This document shows, one piece after another, positions 1-11,910 of a stretch of DNA of 64,000 bases. The notes below the pieces were generated by a model. That model had not been told where the DNA came from and did not search any database. It was given only the letters and a program-made list of their open reading frames with translations. The stretch spans positions 1 to 64,000 of the forward strand of contig DUPR01000036.1 in NCBI GenBank assembly GCA_012838205.1. The letters run 5' to 3'. The stretch is from Methanobacterium sp. (GTDB lineage: Archaea; Methanobacteriota; Methanobacteria; Methanobacteriales; Methanobacteriaceae). The position numbers and the translations under genes are program-made. The number at the start of each line of letters is the position of its first letter. The first letter of the stretch is position 1.

Positions 1-1394
1 GTTTCTTTAATTGAAAATCCTTCAGTAAAATGGGTGCCATGCACGTTAGCAGAAACTGCAGCCACTCCCTTATCAACTCCTGGAACCACCAGACGCATCT
101 CGTATTTGGGCACATCAGGAAATTCAATTCCCCTTTCTTCCACTTTCCGACCTTCCAGATAGAAGGGGTCATCACCAATTTCAGTGTACCATTCTAGTTC
201 CATTTGGTTGGCTAACTCTTGTGAAATCTCCAAAGTAGCATCACGGATATCTTCAACTTGACTTGGTGTTCCCAACCACACCAGTTCAGTCCTCTGGAAT
301 TCATGAACCCTATCAAGACCTTTTGCCCCACCAGCTTCCCAGCGATAAGTCCAACCACTCTTGTCAAAGAGTTTAATGGGAAGTTCTTTCTCATCAAGTA
401 CTTCATGGCTGAAAAACTCATAGAAAGGTTCACACTGGGCAGGTGCCAGAACATAGGAAGGATCCTTCAAACCTTCCTTCAAACGTTCGATTGGAACTTC
501 TTTTTTTATTAAAAGTTCATTTTTAAACTTTTTAAACAGTTCAGGGTCACGTCGTGGGGCGCTGCAGTAGTACATTCCCTCTGGAAGTCCTTCCAAGTAT
601 CGCATCTTGTTCATCACGGGGATGGGTATGAGTTTTGGCCACATACACTCGTAAAATTCCAGTTTTTCCACCAGAACTTCCAGGAATATGTCTTCAATGG
701 CACGATGCAGGGAAATAAATTGAGGCCCATAAAACCATTGCCCTTTTCCTGGGAACTTTTTCACCCAGCCTAGACGTGCTGCTTCTTCAGTAGGATCTCC
801 CTTGAAAAAGGTTGGAAATTTGGGGCTGCGCCCAACAATGGTTCCTGGTTCGATTTTGGTGACTTGACGGGTTAAAATGTCATCAGCATCTTCATCTGAT
901 TTTTTCTCAACATTTTTTTCAGTCTCAGCAAGTACATGTTTAACAACCCTGTCCACCACATGGTTTCTAAGGTCTCCTTCTCCTAATTCCTGAAATTTGA
1001 TAACCATCTGACCATCTTGGAAGGTAGAATCTTCCACATAAGGCATCTGATTTACATCAACCATTTTCTGTGATGGAATTTCAATTTCATAATTTTTAAC
1101 AGTGATTTTTCGGACACCTATATGGTATTTTGGCCCTAAAATATTAGTTAATGGTTTTTTAATCCGGAGAAGTGCGTCATGGGCTCTGCCTCTCCTGCCA
1201 GAGAGTATTTTAAGATGAAGGCTGTTACCTTGAAGGTTCCATTCCACAATACGGGAAGCATCATCCTTCTGTTCAGGTGACACCCCCTTCTGGAATATGT
1301 CATTATTAGCCTGTTTGACAAATCCTGCAATATCATCTAAAGCTTTATCGGCGTCTTTACTTAGTAAAACTTCTCCTTTTAGTGTGAATTTCAT
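1..1394 (-). CDS. serS: Seryl-tRNA synthetase, methanogen type (partial, 3' end outside window)
   Basis: Charges tRNA-Ser with serine in the cytoplasm. The reading frame runs leftward from ATG at 1394 to the window edge without a stop, giving about 464 residues of an enzyme usually near 510, so the C-terminal end is missing. The N-terminal domain differs from bacterial SerRS. The catalytic half shows the atypical, zinc-dependent signature of the methanogen class: a Cys in APAQCEPF and a Glu in EFQRTELVWLG sit where the family binds Zn. The gene starts 3 bases after the stop of the upstream pcc1-like gene, so the two are probably co-transcribed. Assignment to the rare type-2 SerRS family rests on overall recognition of the N-terminal domain and these motifs. 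Confidence 0.93.
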   Translation of the reverse strand, partial: MKFTLKGEVLLSKDADKALDDIAGFVKQANNDIFQKGVSPEQKDDASRIVEWNLQGNSLHLKILSGRRGRAHDALLRIKKPLTNILGPKYHIGVRKITVKNYEIEIPSQKMVDVNQMPYVEDSTFQDGQMVIKFQELGEGDLRNHVVDRVVKHVLAETEKNVEKKSDEDADDILTRQVTKIEPGTIVGRSPKFPTFFKGDPTEEAARLGWVKKFPGKGQWFYGPQFISLHRAIEDIFLEVLVEKLEFYECMWPKLIPIPVMNKMRYLEGLPEGMYYCSAPRRDPELFKKFKNELLIKKEVPIERLKEGLKDPSYVLAPAQCEPFYEFFSHEVLDEKELPIKLFDKSGWTYRWEAGGAKGLDRVHEFQRTELVWLGTPSQVEDIRDATLEISQELANQMELEWYTEIGDDPFYLEGRKVEERGIEFPDVPKYEMRLVVPGVDKGVAAVSANVHGTHFTEGFSIKE

Positions 1395-1397
1395 TTT

Positions 1398-1640
1398 TTA
1401 AACATCCATATGTTTTTTTTGAAGTTTTAATATTTTTTCAACCAACATCTCTGAAAATATAAGATCATCTGCAGTTGAGAGAATTGTTTTTAGTGAGTTT
1501 CCTCTTAAAGTACATACCAAAGAATTTTGATCATGGTATGATTCTAGAAACCCCATATTATCTGGTAATAATGATTCATACGCGGTTTTTGCCTGTTTTT
1601 GCTTATGATAACAGAAAGTGATGGTGGCCTTAACCTCCAT
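1398..1640 (-). CDS. pcc1: KEOPS complex subunit Pcc1-like protein
   Basis: An 80-residue protein resembling Pcc1, the dimerising subunit of KEOPS, which supports threonylcarbamoyl-adenosine (t6A) modification of tRNA. It has the short alpha/beta layout of the family (an opening beta strand ATITFCYH, the helix-forming YESLLPDN stretch, then RGNSLKTILSTADDLI near the middle). I start it at ATG 1640 rather than the in-frame ATG at 1655, because GGAGGT lies six bases before 1640 and overlaps the earlier ATG. It lies between the CooC-like ATPase and serS with gaps of under 20 bases, so the three look like one transcript. Small size makes the family call less certain than its neighbours. Confidence 0.75.
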   Translation of the reverse strand: MEVKATITFCYHKQKQAKTAYESLLPDNMGFLESYHDQNSLVCTLRGNSLKTILSTADDLIFSEMLVEKILKLQKKHMDV

Positions 1641-1658
1641 AGCTTGAACCTCCATGTT

Positions 1659-2447
1659 TTAATTAGAGGGACCATTCTTTAAAAGATTTTCTGCAATTTT
1701 CGAAATTGATTGAAGTGCAACTGAATTAGGGTAATCAACAAGAGGACGGCCTTCCATATCTGCTTGGACAACTATCTCATCACGGGGAATGCTTCCTAAA
1801 ACATCCACCCCCATTTGACCCAGTTTTTCTGCCACGAATTTTTCTTCCATGCTACTGGAAACCTTGTTTATCACTGCCACCACATTTTGGATGCCTATAT
1901 CTGTAGCCAGTTTTTTAATTCGGCTGGCTGTTTCCAATGATTTGAGTCCAGGTTCAGCAACAATAATCATAACATCAACTGCTTCTGCAGTGCGCCGTCC
2001 TAAATGTTCAATACCCGCTTCCATGTCTAAAATAACCATTTCATTCTTTTTAATGATTAAATTCCGTAATATGGCCTTCAACATTACTGAAGCTGGGCAC
2101 ACGCATCCATCTCCACCTTTATCCACAGTACCCATCACCAAAATTTTCAGTTTACCATCGGAGTCATAGTTAGTGGAAAGTGACTCTGGAAGATCGGATA
2201 TGGTGGGATTAATCTTGAAAACATCTCCAAAGGATGATCCTGGTTCTGCTCCAGTTCTTTCTTTGATTAAACCTTTCATTTTAGATATAGGGGTAACCGG
2301 CTGGTGAATGCCCAGACTCCCCAACAAGTTCATGTCAGGATCAGCATCAATTGCGTATACTTTATAATTTTCTGATAAAATAACAGCCAATGCACTTGCT
2401 AGGGTGGTTTTACCCACTCCTCCTTTTCCAGTCACTGCGATCTTCAT
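1659..2447 (-). CDS. CooC/MinD-family P-loop ATPase
   Basis: A 262-residue cytoplasmic ATPase of the SIMIBI class. The deviant Walker A motif GKGGVGKTT is at residues 7-15, followed by the switch-like DADPDMN segment near residue 39 and a second aspartate region (VILDMEAGIEHLGR, about 138-151). This arrangement matches CooC, which inserts nickel into CO dehydrogenase, and related maturation ATPases of methanogens. The metal-binding CxC of CooC is represented by CVCPASV at about 115. It is the first gene of a leftward operon with pcc1 and serS. The client enzyme cannot be read from context because no CO dehydrogenase gene is in the window. Confidence 0.82.
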   Translation of the reverse strand: MKIAVTGKGGVGKTTLASALAVILSENYKVYAIDADPDMNLLGSLGIHQPVTPISKMKGLIKERTGAEPGSSFGDVFKINPTISDLPESLSTNYDSDGKLKILVMGTVDKGGDGCVCPASVMLKAILRNLIIKKNEMVILDMEAGIEHLGRRTAEAVDVMIIVAEPGLKSLETASRIKKLATDIGIQNVVAVINKVSSSMEEKFVAEKLGQMGVDVLGSIPRDEIVVQADMEGRPLVDYPNSVALQSISKIAENLLKNGPSN

Positions 2448-2741
<294 letters not shown>

Positions 2742-3224
2742 ATGGTAAGAGCATACACTAGAAAAGATTATATACGCAAAATTCCTGGTTCCAGAATTGT
2801 TCAATATGACATGGGAAACCTCTCAGGAGAATTTCCTTTAACAGTGAGCTTGGCTCTAAAAGACAAGGCTGAATTATCCCACAATGCACTGGAAGCTGCT
2901 AGGATAGCTACTAACCGATACATGCAGCGAAAATCAGGTAGGATGGGTTATCACTTGAAAATAAGGGTTTATCCTCATCATATTGTACGAGAAAATCCTA
3001 TGGCTACCGGGGCTGGAGCAGACCGTGTTCAGGACGGTATGAGAAAAGCATTCGGAAAACCAGTAAGTTCCGTAGCTATGGTTAATGCCAACCAAAGAGT
3101 TCTAACCATTAGAACCAATAAAAAGAATTTCACCGATGCTAAAGAAGCATTGAGAAGGGCAGCAATGAAATTCCCTGTTTCTTGCCGTGTGGTAATTGAT
3201 GAAGGTGAGGAATTAGTTAAATAA
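2742..3224 (+). CDS. rpl10e: Large-subunit ribosomal protein uL16 (L10e)
   Basis: Archaeal/eukaryotic-type uL16 of the 50S subunit, 160 residues, near the tRNA path at the peptidyl transferase centre. The start [18 protein letters not shown] is typical of archaeal L10e, as are the block containing [12 protein letters not shown] and the basic loop [16 protein letters not shown] (about 84-100). AGGAGGA lies eight bases before ATG. It is monocistronic or leads into ppsA, which begins 47 bases after its stop. No other ribosomal protein genes are nearby. Confidence 0.97.
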   Translation: MVRAYTRKDYIRKIPGSRIVQYDMGNLSGEFPLTVSLALKDKAELSHNALEAARIATNRYMQRKSGRMGYHLKIRVYPHHIVRENPMATGAGADRVQDGMRKAFGKPVSSVAMVNANQRVLTIRTNKKNFTDAKEALRRAAMKFPVSCRVVIDEGEELVK

Positions 3225-3271
3225 ATTCTTAAAATATATGAATTCCAAAAAATCCTAAGTGGTGTATGAGC

Positions 3272-5563
<2,292 letters not shown>

Positions 5564-5568
5564 AGAAT

Positions 5569-5593
5569 AATTCTATATTCTTTTTTATTTTTC
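5569..5593 (+). terminator. T-rich terminator after ppsA
   Basis: A run of T6 followed by A and T5 directly after the ppsA stop, typical of archaeal oligo-T termination. No stable stem precedes it. Confidence 0.45.
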
Positions 5594-5642
5594 ACTCATT
5601 ATATTCTATTTTTAGAATAGATATTTATTTTTAGGGATTCAA

Positions 5643-6785
5643 ATGCAAGATAAGGGAATACCAAAAGAGCAAATATATCAAATGCTCCGGAAATATAAAA
5701 ACAATGACCTTACGCACCGTTCAGGTAAGATATTAGGTTCTATGTGTACTTGTCCTGATCCTGTAGGTGTTAAAGCATATTCCATGTTTTTAGAGTCAAA
5801 CTTGGGAGATCCTGGCTTATTCCCTGGAACAAAAGCCCTTGAAAATGAAGTAATAGCCATGTTGGGTGAAATACTGGGAAAAAAAGATGTCCATGGTCAC
5901 ATAATAACTGGTGGGACTGAAGCCAACCTCATGGCCATGCGGGCAGCCCGTAACTTGTGTAATGTGAAAGATCCAGAGATAATTGTGCCAAAATCTGCTC
6001 ATTTTTCATTTAAAAAAGCTGCAGATATGCTATGCCTTGATTTAAAGGTTGCAGATTTGGATGAAGACTACAAGATGGACCTGGCTTCAGTGGAAAACCT
6101 GATTTCCCCTAACACCGTGTCAGTTGTTGGAGTAGCTGGAACCACCGAACTGGGGAAAATAGACCCAATAAGTGATCTTTCCAATATTTGCTTGGAAAAT
6201 GATATCTATTTGCATGTTGACGCTGCTTTTGGCGGTTACAGCATCCCATTCCTTAAGGATGTTGGTTATGATCTGCCAGAATTCGATTTTTCACTTCCCG
6301 GGGTCTCATCTATAACCATTGATCCACATAAGATGGGCCTAGCACCTATACCCACCGGAGGAATACTTTTCAGGGAACGGAAGTTTTTGGAGGTTATGGC
6401 TATTGAAACACCCTATCTCACTGAAGATTTGCAATCCACAGTTGTGGGTACACGTACCGGGGCAGCCACAGCTGCAACTTGGGCTCTTTTGAAGTACCTT
6501 GGTCGGGGGGGATACCAAGAAGTTTCCAGGAAATGTATGGAAATCACCTATATCCTGGCTGAAGGTGTGGAAAAAGCAGGATTTGAACTTATAACCCACC
6601 CAGAACTTAACATAGTTGCTTTTCGTTCTTCCGAAATATCGGTTGAAGAAATCGCCCGTAAACTAGAAAATAAAGGATGGGCCGTTTCCTTAGCATCCTA
6701 CCCCAAAGCAATAAGGATTATTGTAATGCCTCATTTAAAATTGGAACACATTGAGGCGTTTATTAATGATTTAAATCATATTTGA
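5643..6785 (+). CDS. mfnA: L-tyrosine/L-aspartate decarboxylase MfnA
   Basis: PLP-dependent group II decarboxylase of 380 residues. In methanogens MfnA makes tyramine for methanofuran, and related archaeal enzymes make beta-alanine for coenzyme A. The PLP lysine is in DPHKMGLAPIPTGG at about residue 230. The cofactor-contacting HVDAAFGG (about 190) and the substrate-side GGTEANLMAMRAARN (about 88-102) are intact. Length matches the archaeal family. TTAGGG lies seven bases before ATG. It stands alone, with 80 bases to ppsA and decayed sequence downstream, so co-transcription with other methanofuran genes is not evident. Another ATP-grasp ligase of unknown role is at 37 kb. Confidence 0.93.
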   Translation: MQDKGIPKEQIYQMLRKYKNNDLTHRSGKILGSMCTCPDPVGVKAYSMFLESNLGDPGLFPGTKALENEVIAMLGEILGKKDVHGHIITGGTEANLMAMRAARNLCNVKDPEIIVPKSAHFSFKKAADMLCLDLKVADLDEDYKMDLASVENLISPNTVSVVGVAGTTELGKIDPISDLSNICLENDIYLHVDAAFGGYSIPFLKDVGYDLPEFDFSLPGVSSITIDPHKMGLAPIPTGGILFRERKFLEVMAIETPYLTEDLQSTVVGTRTGAATAATWALLKYLGRGGYQEVSRKCMEITYILAEGVEKAGFELITHPELNIVAFRSSEISVEEIARKLENKGWAVSLASYPKAIRIIVMPHLKLEHIEAFINDLNHI

Positions 6786-7013
6786 TTTGTATTTTCATTA
6801 AACATACTATTATTTGTTATCAACTATACTGATTTTTTTTTCTATTTTCAAAATTTAGATTATATTTTTTTCATTTTTGCTGTGGGTATGAAAGTGTGGT
6901 TCAAGTAGTAATGTTTGTAGGATATCACCACATAACAGAGCATAATCTTGGAATAAAGTAATAATATCTTATTATCCATTCACATGGATTTTTGTTGAAA
7001 TCTAGGTAACTAG

Positions 7014-7506
7014 CTAAAAAAACATTCATTACTTTTGATTGTCACGATTGTTCTGATTTTACCTTATTTGGGGTCGTACATACTGCAAATAGCACTAATT
7101 AAATTGTTAATATCGCTAATAACAGTATTCATGGAAATCAAGGCAGTTTTGATGCTTTTATGAGTGCAGATGGTAGTTATATAGCTTTTAGTTCTGATGC
7201 AGATAACCTGGTGGCTGGTGATACCAATGGTTATTGGGATGTTTTTGTAATGGACCGTTTTTTAAACATCACTGAACGTGTTAGCATCTCTACACGTGGC
7301 CAAGAGGGCGATTATAACAGTGAAAAACCAGATATCAGTGCAAATGGACGTTATGTGATATTCACAGGATCTGCGAAAAGACAGGGAACAGAAATAGAAT
7401 GCTGATGCAGATCATCTGGTTTGTGAAAGTTGTGATGGATAATTATCAACTTCAGACAGTTGAACTAGCGATGACTTCAGTAAGTGTGAGTGCAGGGGAA
7501 AATTAA
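7014..7506 (+). pseudogene. Decayed secreted PD40/TolB-like beta-propeller protein
   Basis: Pieces of one protein can be followed across three frames. At 7014-7058 a lysine start followed by a hydrophobic core (LKKHSLLLIVTIVLI) looks like a signal peptide. It shifts into a second frame ending VVHTANSTN and an in-frame TAA at 7100-7102. The same frame then reads on through SADGSYIAFSSDADNL, VAGDTNGYWDVFV and ERVSIS (to about 7402), a clear PD40 blade with the usual S-A-D-G-x-Y, A-G-D-T-N-G and V-F-V-x-D-R signatures. After another shift it continues as NADADHLV (7400-7430) and ends SVSVSAGEN (7470-7505). No intact start remains. It was probably a cell-surface protein. Confidence 0.7.
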
Positions 7507-7533
7507 AATACAATAAATCATCACCGGTTATTA

Positions 7534-8040
7534 ATGATTAAAAATATTAACGAAATTCAAACCCCAATTAAATCTCGAACCATTAAAAGACTCAAAATTG
7601 GGGATAGACTTACAATTTCAGGTACCATATTTACAGGCCGTGATGCAGCACTCCCTCGTCTGGTAAAACTTATAGAAAAAAATTCAAGTCCTGTGGACTT
7701 GGAAGGTGGAGTTATAATGCACACTGCAGTTAGTGCTGCAGGTATAGGGCCAACCAGCAGTAACAAAACCGAAATAGAAAATAGTATTGCTCCGCTATCA
7801 AAAGCCGGTGTGAAGATGCATATTGGAAAAGGTGGATTATCTGTTAAAACTATAGAGGAACTGAATAAAAATGGGTCTGTTTTCGTGGTCACACCACCTG
7901 CAACAGCTCTCCTCACTACTACCGTGGTATCCTCAGATTTGCTTGCATTTCCTGAAGAGGGTATGGAAGCATTTCATCGCCTGGAAGTAAGGAATTTCCC
8001 TGCAATAGTGGCTGTGGCTCATAGGGAATCTATTTATTAA
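7534..8040 (+). CDS. fumB: Fumarate hydratase class I, beta subunit
   Basis: The 168-residue swivelling subunit of the two-part iron-sulfur fumarase that interconverts malate and fumarate in the reductive TCA branch. Family features are the start TPIKSRTIKRLKIGDRL, SGTIFTGRDAA near residue 30-40, a VDLEGGVIMHTAVS block, and the GKGGLS motif at about 101-106. The gene ends HRESIY, close to the usual length. Its partner, the alpha subunit, is not adjacent but at 50084-50977 on the other strand. No strong ribosome site precedes ATG 7534. Tartrate dehydratase beta is the main alternative, but methanogen context favours fumarase. Confidence 0.88.
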   Translation: MIKNINEIQTPIKSRTIKRLKIGDRLTISGTIFTGRDAALPRLVKLIEKNSSPVDLEGGVIMHTAVSAAGIGPTSSNKTEIENSIAPLSKAGVKMHIGKGGLSVKTIEELNKNGSVFVVTPPATALLTTTVVSSDLLAFPEEGMEAFHRLEVRNFPAIVAVAHRESIY

Positions 8041-8070
8041 GTTCATCCTTTAACCAAAATACAAATTTAT

Positions 8071-8706
8071 TTAAGGTCCTGGTTTTCCAAAAGCTTTATC
8101 TCCCGCGTCTCCCAAGCCTGGGACGATGTAACCATCTTCATTGAGTTTTTCATCCACTGCACAAGTGTATATCTCAACATGGGGGTGAGTGTTTTTCACA
8201 GATTCAATGCCCTGTTTAGAGGCTATTACATTAAGCACTACTAGCCTCTTGGGATTTCCTTTCTCATGAATTCTGTCTAAAATTGCATTCATAGTATTTC
8301 CAGTGGCCAACATAGGGTCTGCAACTACCACTATCTTATCGTCTACTGGAGGAAGTTTAAAATAACCTACCTCCACTGGAAAGGGTGGTTCATCTTTTCT
8401 CCAAGCTCCAACCACACCATATTGCGCATCCTTAAAAACCCTTAAAATTCCCTCAACAAGGGGGATGGCCGCTCTAAGGACGTTAACCACGACCATGTCA
8501 TTTTTATCTTTTATTTTCACACCATTTGCATTACCCAGGGGGGTTTGAACGGTTACATTCTCTTTTTCAAGCGTGTTTGCTAGTTCATAGGCTAACCAGC
8601 GGCCTATTTCAATTATTCCTCCCCTAAAATTAATTCTATCTATTTCTTCTACCCTAATTTTGGTAAGGTTTTCTTGAACCAGTAAATGGTCAATAATTTT
8701 AATCAT
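8071..8706 (-). CDS. upp: Uracil phosphoribosyltransferase
   Basis: Salvages uracil to UMP using PRPP. The 211-residue protein shows the type I PRTase PRPP loop VADPMLATGNT, the NVLRAAIPLVEG block, and the uracil-binding C-terminal YIVPGLGDAGDKAFG. I place the start at ATG 8706, because the in-frame GTG at 8715 lies within the ribosome site GGGTG, six bases upstream of 8706. The next gene upstream is trm56, 95 bases away, so upp may have its own promoter. It converges with fumB, whose stop is 31 bases from the upp stop. Confidence 0.95.
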   Translation of the reverse strand: MIKIIDHLLVQENLTKIRVEEIDRINFRGGIIEIGRWLAYELANTLEKENVTVQTPLGNANGVKIKDKNDMVVVNVLRAAIPLVEGILRVFKDAQYGVVGAWRKDEPPFPVEVGYFKLPPVDDKIVVVADPMLATGNTMNAILDRIHEKGNPKRLVVLNVIASKQGIESVKNTHPHVEIYTCAVDEKLNEDGYIVPGLGDAGDKAFGKPGP

Positions 8707-8801
8707 ACTTAGCACCCTTTGATAAATAGATTTAATAATCCCTATTGAGTTATTCGGTTTTTGATCCTATAATCTTTGTTTAGGACCTAACATCTGTTCT
8801 T

Positions 8802-9332
8802 TTATTTTTTGACTTGCACGTTTTTCCCCTTTTGTGAGGGTATAACTTTCATATCTCCACCTTCAAACTCTAAATCCAGCTCTTTTTCCTCATAAAACAT
8901 GTGGAGGAATATTGCCAGGGATGAAACTTCAGAGTGGGGTTGTGTGGTCACGGAAACATTCCAATCTGCCTCTTGATATACTTTGCTGGGAACTCTGGAA
9001 CCCCCCACTACAACCAGTTTATCTTGTGAAGATGCACGGATTTTGGTGATCACATCTTGCACAGGTTCACCATACATTGTTAGATGAATTATTTCTCCTC
9101 CTCTATTTTTCCAATCATCCAGGAGATTCTCCCATTTTTCCTGGTATTCTACTTGGAATTCACCACCCCAACGTTTAACAACATCATGAACATTTTCTAT
9201 GAGCTTTTTATCATGGTCCCCACTTAAAAAAACTCCTGATGCACCTAGTGCACGTGCTGTGAGGCAAACATGGGTGGTTATGCGGGCGTCACGCTGCCGA
9301 CGATGATCCAGACGTAAAACTTTTACTTCCAT
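8802..9332 (-). CDS. trm56: tRNA (cytidine(56)-2'-O)-methyltransferase Trm56
   Basis: Archaeal SPOUT-class enzyme that methylates the ribose of C56 in the T loop of tRNA. The 176-residue protein begins EVKVLRLDHRRQRDARITTH, diagnostic of archaeal Trm56, with the SAM-binding trefoil-knot region at VVVGGSRVPSKVYQEADWNV (about 105-125) and QPHSEVSSLAIFLH. Its ATG follows the cobS stop by no bases (TAAATGG), showing tight translational coupling to cobS in the same leftward operon, although the functions are unrelated. Confidence 0.94.
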   Translation of the reverse strand: MEVKVLRLDHRRQRDARITTHVCLTARALGASGVFLSGDHDKKLIENVHDVVKRWGGEFQVEYQEKWENLLDDWKNRGGEIIHLTMYGEPVQDVITKIRASSQDKLVVVGGSRVPSKVYQEADWNVSVTTQPHSEVSSLAIFLHMFYEEKELDLEFEGGDMKVIPSQKGKNVQVKK

Positions 9333-10142
<810 letters not shown>

Positions 10143-10150
10143 GGTGTTAA

Positions 10151-10597
10151 TCACTCCTCAAAAAGCTTGGACATACATCCAGCCACTAATCCTGCGAAAA
10201 CATCGTCTAACATAGGGCCTAAAGTTCCAATAACTCCAGGTTTTGCTTCATCATATCGTTTAAAGTTGAATATGGCCTTAGTGCCAGCGATCTGGTTGGC
10301 AATAGCCATACCTAGAACCTCATCTGAGTAAAGATATGCAGGATCATCATCAACATCAACCCCTTGGATGCGATGATTTCTGAGATCATCTTCAACGCGA
10401 ATCCCAGCCACAATCAATACAACTACATTAATATCTTCCAACGATTTTCTGATTTGTTTTTCCAGAGATATTTCTAATTTATCTGTTTTTTCAACTCCTT
10501 CCAAAAGTTCAAGACCAGCTTCCACTAGTTGTGGTACTTCAACCCCCACTTCTGACATCAAACTATAAATAGAATGAGATATTCTTTTTTCTTCCAT
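10151..10597 (-). CDS. cobZ: Alpha-ribazole phosphatase CobZ (PgpA-like)
   Basis: A 148-residue soluble protein of the phosphatidylglycerophosphatase A fold. In archaea CobZ removes phosphate from alpha-ribazole-5'-phosphate or from adenosylcobalamin phosphate, replacing bacterial CobC. The C-terminal half has [32 protein letters not shown] followed by [14 protein letters not shown], the PgpA-type acidic motifs (in short segments: DEVLG, DDVFAG). The N-terminal helical part resembles known CobZ. It sits nine bases upstream of cobS, which supports the cobamide role over lipid metabolism. Confidence 0.87.
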   Translation of the reverse strand: MEEKRISHSIYSLMSEVGVEVPQLVEAGLELLEGVEKTDKLEISLEKQIRKSLEDINVVVLIVAGIRVEDDLRNHRIQGVDVDDDPAYLYSDEVLGMAIANQIAGTKAIFNFKRYDEAKPGVIGTLGPMLDDVFAGLVAGCMSKLFEE

Positions 10598-10861
10598 TAA
10601 AACACCTATTGATTATAAATATTATAAGGACGTGTTATTCTTTATATTTATTTTAAATAAGGAGGAATAACTCCGAATCTATTTTTTTTTGCACTGGTAA
10701 AATGCATGTTACTACTTTTATGGATAAATTATTTAGATATATGGTAACATAAATATCATCAAATTTAGCTAATGTATAAAAAATTGAATGGAATAAATAA
10801 GTGCTCATTGGATTATTCCAGTGATTATAAGTGACTAGATCAACAAATGGGGGTGTTGTTT
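10598..10861. promoter_or_regulatory. Divergent spacer between cobZ and zinc-ribbon pair
   Basis: AT-rich spacer with possible TATA-like stretches on both strands (for example TTTATATTTATTTTAAATAA at 10632-10651). No stem-loop or repeat is evident. Confidence 0.3.
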
Positions 10862-11365
10862 TTGAAAGTCCATCTTAGAATATTTGTTGAAGTAGAAAAC
10901 TTGGGGAAAGCCATGAATGCCCTTGTTGAAGCAGGTATTACTGGATTTTATATTCTTGAATACAAAGGTATGTCTCCTCAGGACTGGGAAGGTTTCTCTA
11001 TAAAAGAAGACCCGAAATCAGCGGTAAGACTCATCAGAGATCATGCTAATGATGCAATGCTCATATGTTGTGTGGTGGATGAGGAAAAAACTGACAAAAT
11101 CGTTGAAAAGGTTATGGAGTTAATGGAAGGAGAAAAGTACACAATTCTAGAAGTTCCTATAAAACGCATAATCGTGAACTATAAGGATAAAGAATCAAAA
11201 CGGGCTGAAACTTGGCTATTAGAAAAGGAAGTTCCTTGTTTTTACTGTGGTGAAAATGCTGTTCAGAGAGTCAAAATAGATATGAACAAAGCTAAAATAT
11301 GGTGTACGAATTGTGGGGCGGCTCGTTATTACCTTGTTAAGGGTGTAGAGAAGGAGGGAAAATAA
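10862..11365 (+). CDS. P-II-like domain protein with C-terminal zinc ribbon (MJ1244/MTH1110-like)
   Basis: I read this as about 167 residues starting at TTG 10862 (giving [15 protein letters not shown]), because GGGGGTG lies six bases upstream; the in-frame ATG 10847 overlaps that site. The first ~105 residues resemble the ferredoxin-like/P-II-like proteins of methanogens in the MJ1244 family, of unknown function. The last ~45 residues form a four-cysteine zinc ribbon, CFYCGE followed by [10 protein letters not shown]. The next gene, overlapping by one base, encodes a second copy of that ribbon alone. The pair may bind a regulator or nucleic acid; no function is established here. Confidence 0.65.
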   Translation: MKVHLRIFVEVENLGKAMNALVEAGITGFYILEYKGMSPQDWEGFSIKEDPKSAVRLIRDHANDAMLICCVVDEEKTDKIVEKVMELMEGEKYTILEVPIKRIIVNYKDKESKRAETWLLEKEVPCFYCGENAVQRVKIDMNKAKIWCTNCGAARYYLVKGVEKEGK

Positions 11366-11541
11366 TGGTTATAAAAAAATGGAAACTAGAAAAAGGTGCC
11401 AAATGTTATAACTGTGGAGATGCCACAATCCATGATGTAAAAGTCGACCAATATAACATCAAGATTCGTTGCCGGGACTGTGGATTCACCCGATATTACA
11501 CTTTCCACATGGTGGATTTACCGGTTAAAAGTGATTTGTAA
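11365..11541 (+). CDS. Small free-standing zinc-ribbon protein (58 aa)
   Basis: Not a shadow ORF: its ATG overlaps the upstream stop as TAATG, with AAGGAGGG eight bases before. The 58-residue product carries CYNCGD and CRDCGFTRYY separated by about 19 residues, a four-cysteine zinc ribbon. Its pattern closely parallels the C-terminal ribbon of the preceding protein (CxxCG[ED]A, a V-K-x-D stretch, I-x-C-x-x-CG-x-x-RYY), indicating a duplicated domain. It is probably translated together with its neighbour. Confidence 0.75.
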   Translation: MVIKKWKLEKGAKCYNCGDATIHDVKVDQYNIKIRCRDCGFTRYYTFHMVDLPVKSDL

Positions 11542-11910
11542 TGATTAACACCTTTTTAAACCATTCCATATTTTTATTGAACATACGTTTAGTCAACAAT
11601 TGACTTATATGACTTTTTTTCGCGAGTTATATTTATATTTTATTTGTATCAGCTATTATCTTCCTAACAAACTCTTTTTATCCCAAATATTCACGTTTTA
11701 TTTCTTTTTATAATTCAAATTATATTTGTGAGTTAAACTCTTTTTTAAGTTAAGCATTAGGACATAAAATAAATTATATTAAATTCCTAAGAAAAAAGCA
11801 TACACCAACCTTTTTAATGATATTAAATAGAATAATAATAATAAAAAAGACATTAACTTGAATTTATCAGATTAAAAAAATAATAATTGCAATACTGGAG
11901 GATTTAAGTC
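11542..11910. other. AT-rich spacer upstream of larC
   Basis: A 369-bp, very AT-rich non-coding stretch with oligo-T runs (11611-11617) suited to ending the zinc-ribbon transcript and TATA-like sites in its right half. No open frame of note. The larC ribosome site TGGAGGATTT is at its right end. Confidence 0.4.
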
